Below are positions 43,249-53,700 of a stretch of 64,000 nucleotides of DNA, piece by piece. This DNA comes from Adhaeribacter arboris (GTDB lineage: Bacteria; Bacteroidota; Bacteroidia; Cytophagales; Hymenobacteraceae): NCBI RefSeq assembly GCF_003023845.1, contig NZ_PYFT01000001.1:4650001-4714000 (forward strand). The letters run 5' to 3'. Below the pieces are notes generated by a model. That model saw only the letters and a program-made list of their open reading frames with translations, had not been told where the DNA came from and did not search any database. The translations under genes and the position numbers were made by a program. Position 1 is the stretch's first letter; each line of letters opens with the position of its first letter.

Positions 43249-43917
43249 ATGGCTCGTTTCACCCGTATACAGACTTACCTTAAAATGTCAGAAACCGGCT
43301 TGGTGCCGGTATTTTACCATCCTGATTTAGAAGTGTGCCAGCAAGTAGTAGCCGCCTCTTACCGCGCCGGGATCCGCGTGTTTGAATTCACCAACCGTGG
43401 TGATTTTGCGCACGAAATTTTTGGCGCACTTACCAAATACACCGCCGAACATTGCCCCGAAATGATAATGGGAGCCGGTACCATTTTCGATGCGGGTACC
43501 GCGGCTTTGTATATGCAGTTGGGCGCTAATTTTATTGTTTCGCCGGTTTTAAAAAGCGATGTAGCTATTGCCTGCAACCGCCGGAAAGTGGGTTGGATTC
43601 CGGGTTGTGCCACCATGAACGAAATTTCGCTGGCCGAAGAACTGGGCGCGGAAGTGGTAAAAGTTTTCCCGGGGGATGTAGTAGGCCCGGCTTTTGTAAA
43701 AAGTTTGCTGGCTCCTATGCCCTGGTCAACCATAATGGTGACGGGCGGGGTGAAGCCCGAAGCGGAAAGCTTGAAATCCTGGTTCCAGGCCGGAGTAACC
43801 TGCGTAGGAATTGGCGGGCAACTTATTTCCCCGCAAGCCTTACAAAACCAGGATTTTGCCGCCATTGAAAGTAAGATTAAAAAAGCCTTGGATTTGGTGC
43901 AGCAAGTAAAAGGCTAA
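43249..43917 (+). CDS. eda: KDPG/KHG aldolase
   Basis: 222 residues. The class I aldolase pattern is complete: GLVPVFYHPDLEVCQQVV, the Glu in GIRVFEFTNRGD, MGAGTIFDAGTAALYMQLGANFIVSP followed by VLKSDV carrying the Schiff-base lysine, then PGCATMNEISLAEELGAEVVKVFPGD. It splits 2-keto-3-deoxy-6-phosphogluconate into pyruvate and glyceraldehyde 3-phosphate. It lies between kdgK and the transporter gene (36 bases apart), completing the Entner-Doudoroff-type branch for hexuronates. Confidence 0.95.
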   Translation: MARFTRIQTYLKMSETGLVPVFYHPDLEVCQQVVAASYRAGIRVFEFTNRGDFAHEIFGALTKYTAEHCPEMIMGAGTIFDAGTAALYMQLGANFIVSPVLKSDVAIACNRRKVGWIPGCATMNEISLAEELGAEVVKVFPGDVVGPAFVKSLLAPMPWSTIMVTGGVKPEAESLKSWFQAGVTCVGIGGQLISPQALQNQDFAAIESKIKKALDLVQQVKG

Positions 43918-43953
43918 AAGAATACCTTATAAGCGTTTCTTACCCGTTAGCCT

Positions 43954-45270
43954 ATGCAAACCGTAACTAAACCTGTTATTATCGGGGTTGGCAAATACCG
44001 CTGGACCATTTGTTCGCTCGTTTTTTTTGCTACCACTATTAATTACCTGGACCGGGCGGTTATTAGTTTGCTTAAGTCTAATCTAGAAGCGGAATTCAGG
44101 TGGACGGAAACCGATTACTCGAACATTGTCATTGCCTTTCAGTTGTCGTATGCGCTGGGTATGATTGGCGTAGGGCGGTTGATAGACAAACTAGGTACTA
44201 AATTAGGGTATGCGCTTTCCATTACTTTGTGGAGTGTGGCGGCAATCGGGCATGCGCTGGTAAAAAGTACGTTTGGTTTTGTCATTGCCCGTTCGGCTTT
44301 AGGTATTACGGAAGCGGGTAATTTTCCGGCAGCTATAAAAACGGTGGCCGAATGGTTTCCTAAAAGAGAGCGGGCCCTGGCAACGGGTATTTTTAATTCG
44401 GGAACCAATGTGGGAGCTATTATTGCCCCTTTAACCGTGCCTTTTATCGCGGTGCAGTGGGGTTGGCAGTGGGCATTTATCCTTACCGGTTTGATTGGAT
44501 TTGTTTGGTTGATACTATGGTTTGTTATCTACGAAGTGCCCGCCAAGCACGCCAAGCTCTCTAAAACAGAGTTTGATTTTATTCACAGCGATATCGACAC
44601 AGCCATTGATACGGAAAACGCTGGGAAGTCTGCTTCTTGGATAAGTTTATTAGGTTTCCGGCAAACGTGGGCATTTGCTTTAGGCAAGTTTTTAACGGAT
44701 CCGGTTTGGTGGTTTTATTTATTCTGGTTACCTGCTTTTTTAAAGGCGGAATATGGGGTAGAAGGTACGGCCATGGCTCTGCCGGTTGCTTTGGTTTATA
44801 CCTTATCTACTTTTGGCAGTATAGGCGGTGGTTGGTTGCCTTTAAAGTTCATTAAAAATGGGATGCCGGTATTTAAAGCACGCAAAACCTCTATGCTAAT
44901 TTATGCTTTTTGTGCCCTTCCGGTGTTGTTTTCGCAATATCTAGGTACTTTTAACATGTGGCTAGCCGTGTTTATTATTGGTTTTGCCGCTTCGGCGCAC
45001 CAGGCCTGGAGTGCGAATATCTTTACCACCGTTTCCGATATGTTTCCCAAAAAAGCTATTGGCTCTATCACCGGTATTGGCGGCATGTTCGGGGGCTTGG
45101 GCGGTATGTTAATTGCTAAATTAGCCGGACTTTTATTTGACCATTACAAAGCATTGGGTACTATTGAAATCGGGTATTACATTATGTTTTTTATCTGCGG
45201 TAGCGCTTACCTGCTGGCCTGGGGGATAATGCACGTATTAGCGCCCAAAATGAAACAAGTAGTTTTATAA
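43954..45270 (+). CDS. MFS transporter, anion:cation symporter/hexuronate (ExuT-like) type
   Basis: 438 residues with twelve predicted helices. YRWTICSLVFFATTINYLDRAVISLL at the first helix, with the NYLDR motif, is typical of the ACS/hexuronate family, as are GRLIDKLGTKLGYAL, ITEAGNFPAAIKTVAEWFPKRERALATGIFNSGTN and WSANIFTTVSDMFPKKAIGSITGIGGMFGG. It should import a hexuronate or related sugar acid across the inner membrane by proton symport. Operon position with kdgK and eda supports this. The exact substrate (galacturonate, glucuronate or KDG) cannot be read from sequence. Confidence 0.9.
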   Translation: MQTVTKPVIIGVGKYRWTICSLVFFATTINYLDRAVISLLKSNLEAEFRWTETDYSNIVIAFQLSYALGMIGVGRLIDKLGTKLGYALSITLWSVAAIGHALVKSTFGFVIARSALGITEAGNFPAAIKTVAEWFPKRERALATGIFNSGTNVGAIIAPLTVPFIAVQWGWQWAFILTGLIGFVWLILWFVIYEVPAKHAKLSKTEFDFIHSDIDTAIDTENAGKSASWISLLGFRQTWAFALGKFLTDPVWWFYLFWLPAFLKAEYGVEGTAMALPVALVYTLSTFGSIGGGWLPLKFIKNGMPVFKARKTSMLIYAFCALPVLFSQYLGTFNMWLAVFIIGFAASAHQAWSANIFTTVSDMFPKKAIGSITGIGGMFGGLGGMLIAKLAGLLFDHYKALGTIEIGYYIMFFICGSAYLLAWGIMHVLAPKMKQVVL

Positions 45271-45484
45271 GTTTTCTCTGTAACCTTGCTCTAAGTATTC
45301 ACCGAATAAGGGGGGGCTGGGGTACAACACTTTTGGTCAGCTTGAATGTTTTGCCTACCTGTTAAGGTAAAATTAGGTTGTTACCAAGTCTATTTCCGTG
45401 AAAAGTTAATAGAATCGCTTCTAGCTGGTTCATGAAAAAATCTGTCATTAAAAATAATACTTACTTTTTCTTAAAGATTTGTAC

Positions 45485-45516
45485 TTGTTCCTGTATTTGT
45501 AACGGTTGTAGCTTTG
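45485..45516 (+). promoter_or_regulatory. Promoter-like element (TTG-N21-TAGCTTTG) upstream of susC
   Basis: TTG at 45485-45487 and an exact TAGCTTTG at 45509-45516 lie 331 bases before the SusC gene, implying a long leader. A weaker TATATTTA at 45799-45806 is an alternative -7 box. The rest of the 45271-45846 gap is AT-rich with no ORF. Confidence 0.45.
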
Positions 45517-45603
45517 TTAATCGGTATTAAACATGTAAAAAGTACAATAACGAGAGCTATAAGTCTAGTATTTATTTATCAAAACCTAATGCTTATTTAA
45601 CAG

Positions 45604-45617
45604 TGATAACGTTCCCG
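45604..45617. promoter_or_regulatory. Operator-like site TGATAACGTTCCCG upstream of susC
   Basis: Matches 11 of 14 positions of the palindrome at 40866-40879, including the central TAACGTT. It lies about 90 bases downstream of the better promoter-like element, a position suited to repression. Confidence 0.4.
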
Positions 45618-45846
45618 AAAATTAGTTAGCAGGAACTATTTAGCAGTGTTAGTAAAAATATTGAAAAATAGACTGTAAAAAATAAAATCTAAATCCATTT
45701 TTAATGAAATATTTTTAAGTAATCAATAATATTAATTAAATTTTAATATTTTATTTAAAAAATGAAGAAATGCGCTAACATCTACAATACAATCCTTGTA
45801 TATTTATAAATAAGTTGTTCTTCTTAACAAAAACAAACATGAGTCT

Positions 45847-48800
45847 ATGAAAAACGTTACCCACCGTTGGCAACGGAACAGTTGCTTACTTTTATTATTA
45901 GCCGCACTAAGTAGTCCGGGTTACGCTAGCCCACTTTTAAAACCAACCCGTTTTTATGTTTCACCCATTGACTGGCAAATAACGGGCAAAGTTACAGATG
46001 CTACGGGCGGACCGGTACCAGGCGCTACGGTAGTGTTAAAAGGCTCGGCTTCGGTGGGTACTACCACGGGAGCCGACGGAAGCTTTAACTTATCCGTTCC
46101 CGAGCAAGCCGGGACTTTAGTGGTTTCTTTTATTGGCTACACTACCCAGGAAAAAGCTTTTACCGGACCGGGAGCAATCAATATTACTATTTCGGAAGAT
46201 ACGAAAGCTTTGGAAGAAGTAGTAGTTGTGGGTTACGGGGTGCAGAAGAAAGCCGACGTAACCGGAGCTACGGCCACCGTTAATGCCAAAGATTTAAACG
46301 CCGGCGTAATCAACAACCCTCTCCAGTCGGTGCAAGGAAAAGTAGCGGGTTTAAATATTGTAGCCGGTGGTGGCGACCCTACCAGCAACCGGCCGGCTAT
46401 TCGTTTACGGGGTACTTCTTCTTTGAGCGCGAACAGCGAACCTTTAATTGTGATTGATGGGGTGGCCGGCGCCGATTTAAACTCCGTGGCCCCCGAAGAC
46501 ATTGAAGCAGTGGACGTATTAAAAGATGCTTCGGCGGCGGCTATTTACGGTTCCCGGGCGGCAAACGGCGTTATTCAGATTACCACGAAACGCGGAAAAG
46601 CCGGTAAAACCACCGTAGAGGTAAATAGTTACGTAGGCATGGAGCAAGTATCGAATATGCTGGACTTTCTCAAACCTAATCAGTATGTGGATAAATTACG
46701 TGAGCTTAATTTAGATGTGGCCGCTAACGATTATGGCGGTCGTACCGATTGGTTCGACGAAATTACCCGTACTGCGATTAGTCATAACCAAAGTTTAGCC
46801 GTTTCCGGCGGTTCCGAGAAATTTACTTACCGTGGTTCGGTAGTATATCTAAATCAACCCGGTATTGCCTTAAATTCCGGCTTTGATCGTTTAAATTCCC
46901 GCCTGAACTTAACCCAAAAGGCCCTCGATGATAAATTAGAAATTCAGCTATTATTATCGCAGCAAAGAAGTAAGAAAAATTACGTGGATTATTTCTCGTA
47001 TCTGTTGGCGGGCCGCATTAATCCAACCATTCCGGTTTATAACGATAACGGTACGTACATGCAGCCCGGCGCCGAAGGATACGATTTGTTTAATGGCAAA
47101 CGGATTCCCGGTGGTTTTGAAATTGAAAACCCGGTTGCCCGGATGCAGCAGCGCACCAACGAATCAAACGAAAAACAAACCCTGGCTAATTTAAAAGTTT
47201 TCTTAACGCCGGTAGAAGGTTTGCGTTTGGGAGTGAATACTTCTATAAATAATTTTAATACCAGCTATAGCTTCTTCCGGCCTAGCACTTGGCGGGGTAG
47301 TGGCAACAATTTAGCTTTTGGTAGCCGTTCGCAACGGGAAGTACTCGACCGCTTAACCGAGCTTACTGCTAATTATAGCCGTACCACTGGCCGGCATAAC
47401 TACAGTGCTTTAGTAGGATATACTTACCAAAAATTAAGCAACGAAGGTTTTGGCGCAGAAAACAGCAGTTTCCCCGATATCTTTAATTCAAACAACTTAG
47501 AAGCCGGTAATCCGGGGTCAGATGGTTCTACTAACCGCGTAGTAAGATCCTATAAATCAGAAGCCATTCTGATTGGTTTCATTGGCCGTTTAACTTATTC
47601 TTATAACGATAAGTATCTGTTTACCGGTAACATTCGCCGGGATGGTTCTTCCCGTTTTGGTCAGAATAACCGTTGGGGTTGGTTCCCGGCATTCTCCGTG
47701 GGCTGGCGCTTAAAACAAGAGAACTTTATGCAAGGAGTTGGTTTTCTGGATGATTTAAAATTACGCTTTGGCTACGGTGTTACCGGTAACCAAGAAGGTA
47801 TTTACGATTACGGTTCGCAGTTACTGTTTGGTCCATCCAGTACCTATTTTACCAACGGTGGCTTCCAAACGGCTTATCAGTATAGCCAAAATGCTAACCC
47901 GGATTTAAAGTGGGAAACTTCGGCCATGACCAATTTCGGGTTAGACTTTGCCCTCTTAAATAACCGCCTGACTGGTTCGATAGAAGTTTACAATAAAGAC
48001 ACTCGGGATCTATTGTTTGATTATCCTATTGCTATTGGTACCCGCTACGGTAGCGAGCAACTTACCGCGGTAACCGGCAGCCTGTTGGCTAACGTGGGGG
48101 AGATTAATAATAAAGGGATAGAATTAGCTTTAGATTATGTAGCCATTGATAACGGTGATTTCAAGTGGCGCACCAACGTGAACCTGGCACATAATAAAAA
48201 TAAGATTGTTTCTTTAAGTTCGGGTATCTTCCAATACAATGCCGCTAGTCCCAGAACGTACGGTACTTTTGGTAGTGGACAGGGAGGTATTGCCCAGCCA
48301 GTAGTATTGCAGGAAGGGCGTCCTGTTGGCCAGTTTTACGGTCCGGTTTTCCAAGGTTTTACCCAAAACAGCGATGGTTCTTTCTCCTATAAATTCCAGG
48401 ATATTGATGGTGATGGAGCCGTGGATCCCTTCGGTAAAGACCGGACGTATTTAGGCGATGCCAACCCGGATGTAGTATTTGCCTGGGGGAATACGTTTAC
48501 CTATAAGAATTTTGATTTAAGCTTCTTATTACGTGGGGCCGTTGGCCACCAAATTGTAAATGGTCCTTATATTTACTCCGCTAACCCTAACCGCTTTCCC
48601 GGTAATAACGTTATTTCCGATGCCTTTTCTACGGGTATTCCGGCCGGTTTGTCGCCTGCTTTTTCCAGTCTGTGGGTAGAAGACGGGGATTTCGTGCGCT
48701 TGGATAACTTCCGTTTCTCTTACCGTTTGCCTAACTTCTGGAAGTATTTAACCAATGCCTCGGTATTCGTGGCGGGTAATAATACCTTCGTTATTACCAA

Positions 48801-48993
48801 ATACCGCGGTATTGATCCGGAACCAAGATTAGGCGCTTCGCGGGATGTGTACGGGGGCTTAAATACTAACGTGGGAGGTACTACTATATCGGCAGCAGAC
48901 GCCAATGCTTTGAATCTTTCTCCGGGTATTGAACCCGTTACCTATTATCCAAAAACCCGTTCTTTCTCTATGGGCGTATCATTAACTTTTTAA
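45847..48993 (+). CDS. SusC/RagA family TonB-dependent outer-membrane transporter
   Basis: 1048 residues. A signal peptide (NSCLLLLLAALSSPGYA) is followed by a carboxypeptidase-regulatory-like domain (about 45-125: ITGKVTDATGGPVPGATVVLKG), a TonB box region (EEVVVVGYGVQKKADVTGA), the plug (LIVIDGVAG ... IEAVDVLKDASAAAIYGSRAANGVIQITTKRG) and a 22-strand-type barrel ending SFSMGVSLTF. SusC proteins import oligosaccharides or other large nutrients with energy from TonB. The SusD partner follows 64 bases downstream. A three-codon ATG-AGT-CTA-TGA frame overlaps the start. Confidence 0.97.
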   Translation: MKNVTHRWQRNSCLLLLLAALSSPGYASPLLKPTRFYVSPIDWQITGKVTDATGGPVPGATVVLKGSASVGTTTGADGSFNLSVPEQAGTLVVSFIGYTTQEKAFTGPGAINITISEDTKALEEVVVVGYGVQKKADVTGATATVNAKDLNAGVINNPLQSVQGKVAGLNIVAGGGDPTSNRPAIRLRGTSSLSANSEPLIVIDGVAGADLNSVAPEDIEAVDVLKDASAAAIYGSRAANGVIQITTKRGKAGKTTVEVNSYVGMEQVSNMLDFLKPNQYVDKLRELNLDVAANDYGGRTDWFDEITRTAISHNQSLAVSGGSEKFTYRGSVVYLNQPGIALNSGFDRLNSRLNLTQKALDDKLEIQLLLSQQRSKKNYVDYFSYLLAGRINPTIPVYNDNGTYMQPGAEGYDLFNGKRIPGGFEIENPVARMQQRTNESNEKQTLANLKVFLTPVEGLRLGVNTSINNFNTSYSFFRPSTWRGSGNNLAFGSRSQREVLDRLTELTANYSRTTGRHNYSALVGYTYQKLSNEGFGAENSSFPDIFNSNNLEAGNPGSDGSTNRVVRSYKSEAILIGFIGRLTYSYNDKYLFTGNIRRDGSSRFGQNNRWGWFPAFSVGWRLKQENFMQGVGFLDDLKLRFGYGVTGNQEGIYDYGSQLLFGPSSTYFTNGGFQTAYQYSQNANPDLKWETSAMTNFGLDFALLNNRLTGSIEVYNKDTRDLLFDYPIAIGTRYGSEQLTAVTGSLLANVGEINNKGIELALDYVAIDNGDFKWRTNVNLAHNKNKIVSLSSGIFQYNAASPRTYGTFGSGQGGIAQPVVLQEGRPVGQFYGPVFQGFTQNSDGSFSYKFQDIDGDGAVDPFGKDRTYLGDANPDVVFAWGNTFTYKNFDLSFLLRGAVGHQIVNGPYIYSANPNRFPGNNVISDAFSTGIPAGLSPAFSSLWVEDGDFVRLDNFRFSYRLPNFWKYLTNASVFVAGNNTFVITKYRGIDPEPRLGASRDVYGGLNTNVGGTTISAADANALNLSPGIEPVTYYPKTRSFSMGVSLTF

Positions 48994-49057
48994 AAATGAT
49001 GCTACCCATTTATTTACCTTTTACACTTTCTAATAAGTGCTTTAATTTAAATATAAC

Positions 49058-50593
49058 ATGAAAATACATCCTTATAAAAAAATTATAGCTGCTGCCTCCC
49101 TTACTTCTTTGCTTTTGGGAGCGCCGGCCTGTACCGATTTAGATACGGAAATTTTTGACCGGGCCGATGCAAGCGAGTTTCCTACTAACGTAAATGAGCT
49201 GCGATCCGTTATTGGAGCTACCTACGCGGAGTTGCGCGGTTTTTACGACCCGGTAAGTGTTTTAAACGAAGCTACTTCCGACGAAATGGTGGTACCTACC
49301 CGCGGACCGGACTGGTACGATAATGCTTCGTGGCAGCAAATGGCCAAACACGAATGGACTCCGGTATCGCCGGGTCAGATAAATGGCTCCTGGGAATGGG
49401 CTTACCGCGTAATTGCCAAATCGAACATTAACCTGGTAGCCTTAAATACTACCGAGTTGGTGATACCAGAAGCCGATAAAGCAGTACTTACTGCCGAATT
49501 AAGAGTAGCTCGGGCTTATGCTTATTTCTGGCTAATGGACATGTTTGGCAACGTGCCTATTATTACCGAAGATACCCCGCCGGGTAACCCAAGTGCCAAT
49601 ACCCGGGTGGAGGTATTTAATTATGTAGAAAAAGAGTTAAAAGAAGCCTTGCCTAGCTTGGCCGAAGGGAAAAGCGCTAACCTCTACGGACGATTTACCA
49701 AAGGTGCCGCTAATTCCTTGCTAGCTAAAGTATATCTGAACGCTGAAGTGTACACCGGTACTCCGCGGTGGCAAGATGCCTTAGCGGCTACCGATGCTGT
49801 AATTAGTTCCTCGGCGGGTTATGCCTTGAACCCGGATTTCTTATCCAACTTTGCCGTTAATAATGCCGCTAACCCGGCTACGTACAACGAGAATATCTTT
49901 ACCATTCCGTACGATAAAATTCTGGCAACTGGTATGAACTGGCAAATGCGCACGCTGCACTACGCGCAGGGAGGTGTTTATGGTACCAATGGTAACCCCT
50001 GGAATGGTTTTGCTACCCGCGCCGAATTCTATAATACCTTCTCGGATAATGACCAGCGGAAAGGGATTTGGTTAGTAGGACCGCAAAAAGATAATACCGG
50101 CAATGTAATCCGGTTTACCGATGCAGTAGATAACGTGAGCAAAGAATTAGTATTTACGCCTACAATTTCTTCGCTCGAGAAAGCTTTTGGTAACGAAGGC
50201 GTTCGTAACGTAAAGTACGAAGTGCAGAAAAATAATACCCGTAACGACCAGGACAACGACTTTGTAGTCTTCCGGTATGCCGATGTGCTTTTAATGAAAG
50301 CCGAAGCCTTAATTCGGTTAGGCCGTAGCGCCGATGCGGTAGAATTCGTAAATCAAGTGCGCCGCCGGGCGGGTATCGCCGATTTAAGTGCCGTTACTTT
50401 AGATGAACTTTTAGCTGAGCGTGGCCGTGAATTGACTTGGGAAGGCTGGAGAAGAAACGATTTAATTCGTTTTGGCAAATGGGAAAGTGCCTGGCAGTTT
50501 AAATCAAACAGCGACGTTAATAAAAGATTATTCCCCATTCCATCACAACAGCTTTCCAGTAACCCGAACTTAAAACAAAACCCAGGTTACTAA
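49058..50593 (+). CDS. SusD/RagB family nutrient-binding outer-membrane lipoprotein
   Basis: 511 residues with a lipoprotein signal (SLLLGAPAC, lipobox ending at Cys). The mature protein has the TPR-rich SusD fold: INLVALNTTELVIPEADKA, ELRVARAYAYFWLMDMFGNVPIITE, and the C-terminal motif FRYADVLLMKAEALIRLG ... RRRAGIADL ... ERGRELTWEGWRRNDLIRFG. SusD forms a lid over SusC and captures the substrate at the cell surface. The ligand is unknown, but the hexuronate module upstream suggests a uronate-containing glycan. Confidence 0.97.
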   Translation: MKIHPYKKIIAAASLTSLLLGAPACTDLDTEIFDRADASEFPTNVNELRSVIGATYAELRGFYDPVSVLNEATSDEMVVPTRGPDWYDNASWQQMAKHEWTPVSPGQINGSWEWAYRVIAKSNINLVALNTTELVIPEADKAVLTAELRVARAYAYFWLMDMFGNVPIITEDTPPGNPSANTRVEVFNYVEKELKEALPSLAEGKSANLYGRFTKGAANSLLAKVYLNAEVYTGTPRWQDALAATDAVISSSAGYALNPDFLSNFAVNNAANPATYNENIFTIPYDKILATGMNWQMRTLHYAQGGVYGTNGNPWNGFATRAEFYNTFSDNDQRKGIWLVGPQKDNTGNVIRFTDAVDNVSKELVFTPTISSLEKAFGNEGVRNVKYEVQKNNTRNDQDNDFVVFRYADVLLMKAEALIRLGRSADAVEFVNQVRRRAGIADLSAVTLDELLAERGRELTWEGWRRNDLIRFGKWESAWQFKSNSDVNKRLFPIPSQQLSSNPNLKQNPGY

Positions 50594-50632
50594 TAAGTAA
50601 GCTTATTCGGGCACTAGTAAATACTAACCAAC

Positions 50633-50664
50633 AAAAAAGCAAGTTGCTACAACTTGCTTTTTTT
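50633..50664 (+). terminator. Rho-independent terminator after susD
   Basis: A perfect 14-bp stem (50633-50646 with 50650-50663) with a 3-base loop ends in a T run. It separates the SusCD transcript from the CRTAC1-type genes, although partial read-through is possible. Confidence 0.85.
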
Positions 50665-50707
50665 ATTATATTAGAGAAGCTGTTAAAGCGCTTTTTGTAG
50701 TTTACCG

Positions 50708-53700
50708 ATGATATCTAAATTAATCCGCGCCTTAACGGCCGTTATTATTTGTTGCACCTGTTTTGCCTGCCAGAAAAAAGCGCCTATTGCAGATACTTTA
50801 TTTGAAGAATTACCCGCTACTTATACTAATATTACTTTTGTTAACAAAGTAGAGGTAACCCCCGAGATGAACATTTTTAGTTACCGCAACTTCTACAACG
50901 GGGGTGGGGTAGCCATTGGCGATGTAAACAACGATAATCTGCCGGATATTTACTTTTCGGCCAATACCGCTAAAAACCAGCTCTATCTAAATAAAGGTAA
51001 TCTGCAATTCCAGGATATTACCACCCAGGCGGGAGTGGCTAGTAAACAGGCCTGGAGTACCGGCGTAACCATGGCCGACGTAAACGGGGATAACTTACTG
51101 GATATTTACGTGTGCAACGCCGGCGATGTAACCGGTGATAATCGTAAAAACGAGCTGTTTATCAATAACGGTAATAACGCCCAAGGCATTCCTGTTTTCA
51201 CGGAAAAAGCGGCCGAATACGGCTTAGATGATGAAGGATATTCGACGCACGCGGCTTTCTTCGATTACGACCGCGACGGCGACCTGGACGTTTACCTGCT
51301 AAATAACAGTTCGTACCCGGTAAGTCGCCTAGGATTTAATAATATTCGCAATCAACGGGATAAACTGGGGGGCCAGAAATTATTCCGGAACGATAATCAG
51401 AAATTTATTGATGTTAGCGAAACCGCCGGTATTTACGGCAGTTTAATTGGCTTTGGCTTAGGCATTACCATTGGCGATGTAAATAACGATAATTGGCTGG
51501 ATATTTTTATTTCCAACGACTTCTACGAGCGCGATTACCTGTACCTCAATAACCAGAACGGTACTTTTACCGAAGCTTCTAAAAACTGGATGCGGCACGA
51601 AAGTTTATCTTCCATGGGAGCGGACATTGCCGACATCAACAACGATGGTTATCTGGATATTTTTGTAACGGATATGCTGCCGGGCAACGATACGCGGCTA
51701 AAAAGAACTTCCCAGTTTGAGAGCTACGATTTAGAGCAACTAAAACTTTCCCGCGATTTTCATTACCAGTACATGCAAAACATGCTGCACCTGAACAACG
51801 GCAATCATTCGTTTAGCGAAGTAGCCCGGTTAGCCGGCGTACAAGCCACCGACTGGAGTTGGGGCGCTTTGCTCTTTGATATGGATAACGACGGTTTGAA
51901 AGATATTTTTGTAGCCAACGGTATTTACAATGATTTAACTGATCAGGATTTTGTTAATTTTTTAGGCAACGAAGAAACCATGCGCCGGGCAATAGAAGGC
52001 GGCGGCTATAATTACAACCAAGAACTGATCGCCAAAATGACTTCTACGCCTATTTCGAACTATGCTTTTCAGAATACCGGTAACCTGCAATTTGTAAATA
52101 AAGCGGAAAGTTGGGGTTTAGGCAAACCTAACTTTTCGAATGGAGCCGCTTACGGCGACCTAGATAACGACGGCGATTTAGATTTAGTAGTAAATAATGA
52201 AAATACCCCCGTTTCGGTTTATAAAAATAAAGCTTCGGAAAAACTCAAAAATAATTTCTTGCGGGTAAAACTGCAAGGCACCGCCAAAAACCGGGCTGGC
52301 ATTGGCACTAAAGTGTACGTGCATCAACCCAACCGAACTTTATACCTGCAGCAAATGCCTAACCGGGGGTTTGAATCATCCGTGGATTTAACTTTGGTTT
52401 TTGGTTTAGGGAAAGAAGCCCGCATTGATTCGGTAAGTGTTGTTTGGCCCGATGATAAAATGCAGGTAGTAAAACCAGTAAAAGTTAATCAGCAGTTAGT
52501 TTTAAATTACCAGAACGCAAGCAAAACGTTTAAACCAGAAAAAGTTAAAAATAACGGCCCATTTTACGATGCTACCCAACAAGTAAAGTTAAATTATATT
52601 CACCGCGAAAGTAACTTCGTGGATTATAACCGCGATGGCCTTCTAAAGCAAATGCTTTCTACCCAAGGTCCCGCTTTAGCCACCGGCGATGTGAACGGCG
52701 ATAGCCGGGAAGATGTCTACGTGGGAGGGGCGGCGGGTAACCCTAAAAAGCTTTTTCTACAGCAAGCCAATGGTACCTTTGCGGAAACAACCTCAAAAAT
52801 GTTCCAGGATGGCCTTGGATCGGAAGACGTAGATGCCGTATTTTTTGATGCCGATAAAGACCAGGATTTAGATTTGTACGTGGTTACCGGTAGCAACGAA
52901 TTTCTGCCAAATGCCCCGGAACTGCTGGACCGCTTTTACTTAAACGACGGTAAAGGAAATTTCACCCGCGATAACCGTTTGCCGAACCTGGCCGAGAATG
53001 GTTCCTGCGTGGCCGCCGCCGATTTCGACCAAGATGGCGACGTGGATCTGTTTATTGGCAGCCGCATGGTATCCGGTAGTTATGGCTACGACCCACCCAG
53101 TTACTTGTACATCAACGATGGCACGGGTAATTTTAAAAATTACACCAAGCGTTATTTGCCCAAAAATGAGTTAGGCATGATCACCGATGCCGTTTGGGCC
53201 GATATAAACCAGGATAATTTTCCAGAATTAATTATAGTAGGCGATTGGATGCCGGTAATGGTATTTAAAAATAACCAAGGCCGTCAACTTGTGAGCAGCG
53301 CTCCAGCCGGTATCCCTAACTCGGCTGGCTGGTGGAATACGATAAAACCCGCTGACGTGGACGGAGATGGTGATCTAGATTTTATTTTAGGTAATTTAGG
53401 TAAAAACACGCGTATTGTAGCGAGTACGCAGCAGCCCGCTGAGTTATATACCGCTGATTTTGACGGCAACGGTACCGTAGAACAAATTATCTCCTGTTAT
53501 ACCGAAGATGGTAAAGCTTATCCGATGGTGCTAAAGCAAGATTTGCAGAAACAGGTACCCAGCATTAAGAAAAAATTTGTCAAATATACTGATTACGCCG
53601 GTAAACAAATTCAGGATATTTTTCCGGCGGAAGTTTTAAAAACGGCTGTTATAAAAAAAGTAAGCAATCCCAATACATCGCTTCTGATAAATCAGAGTAA

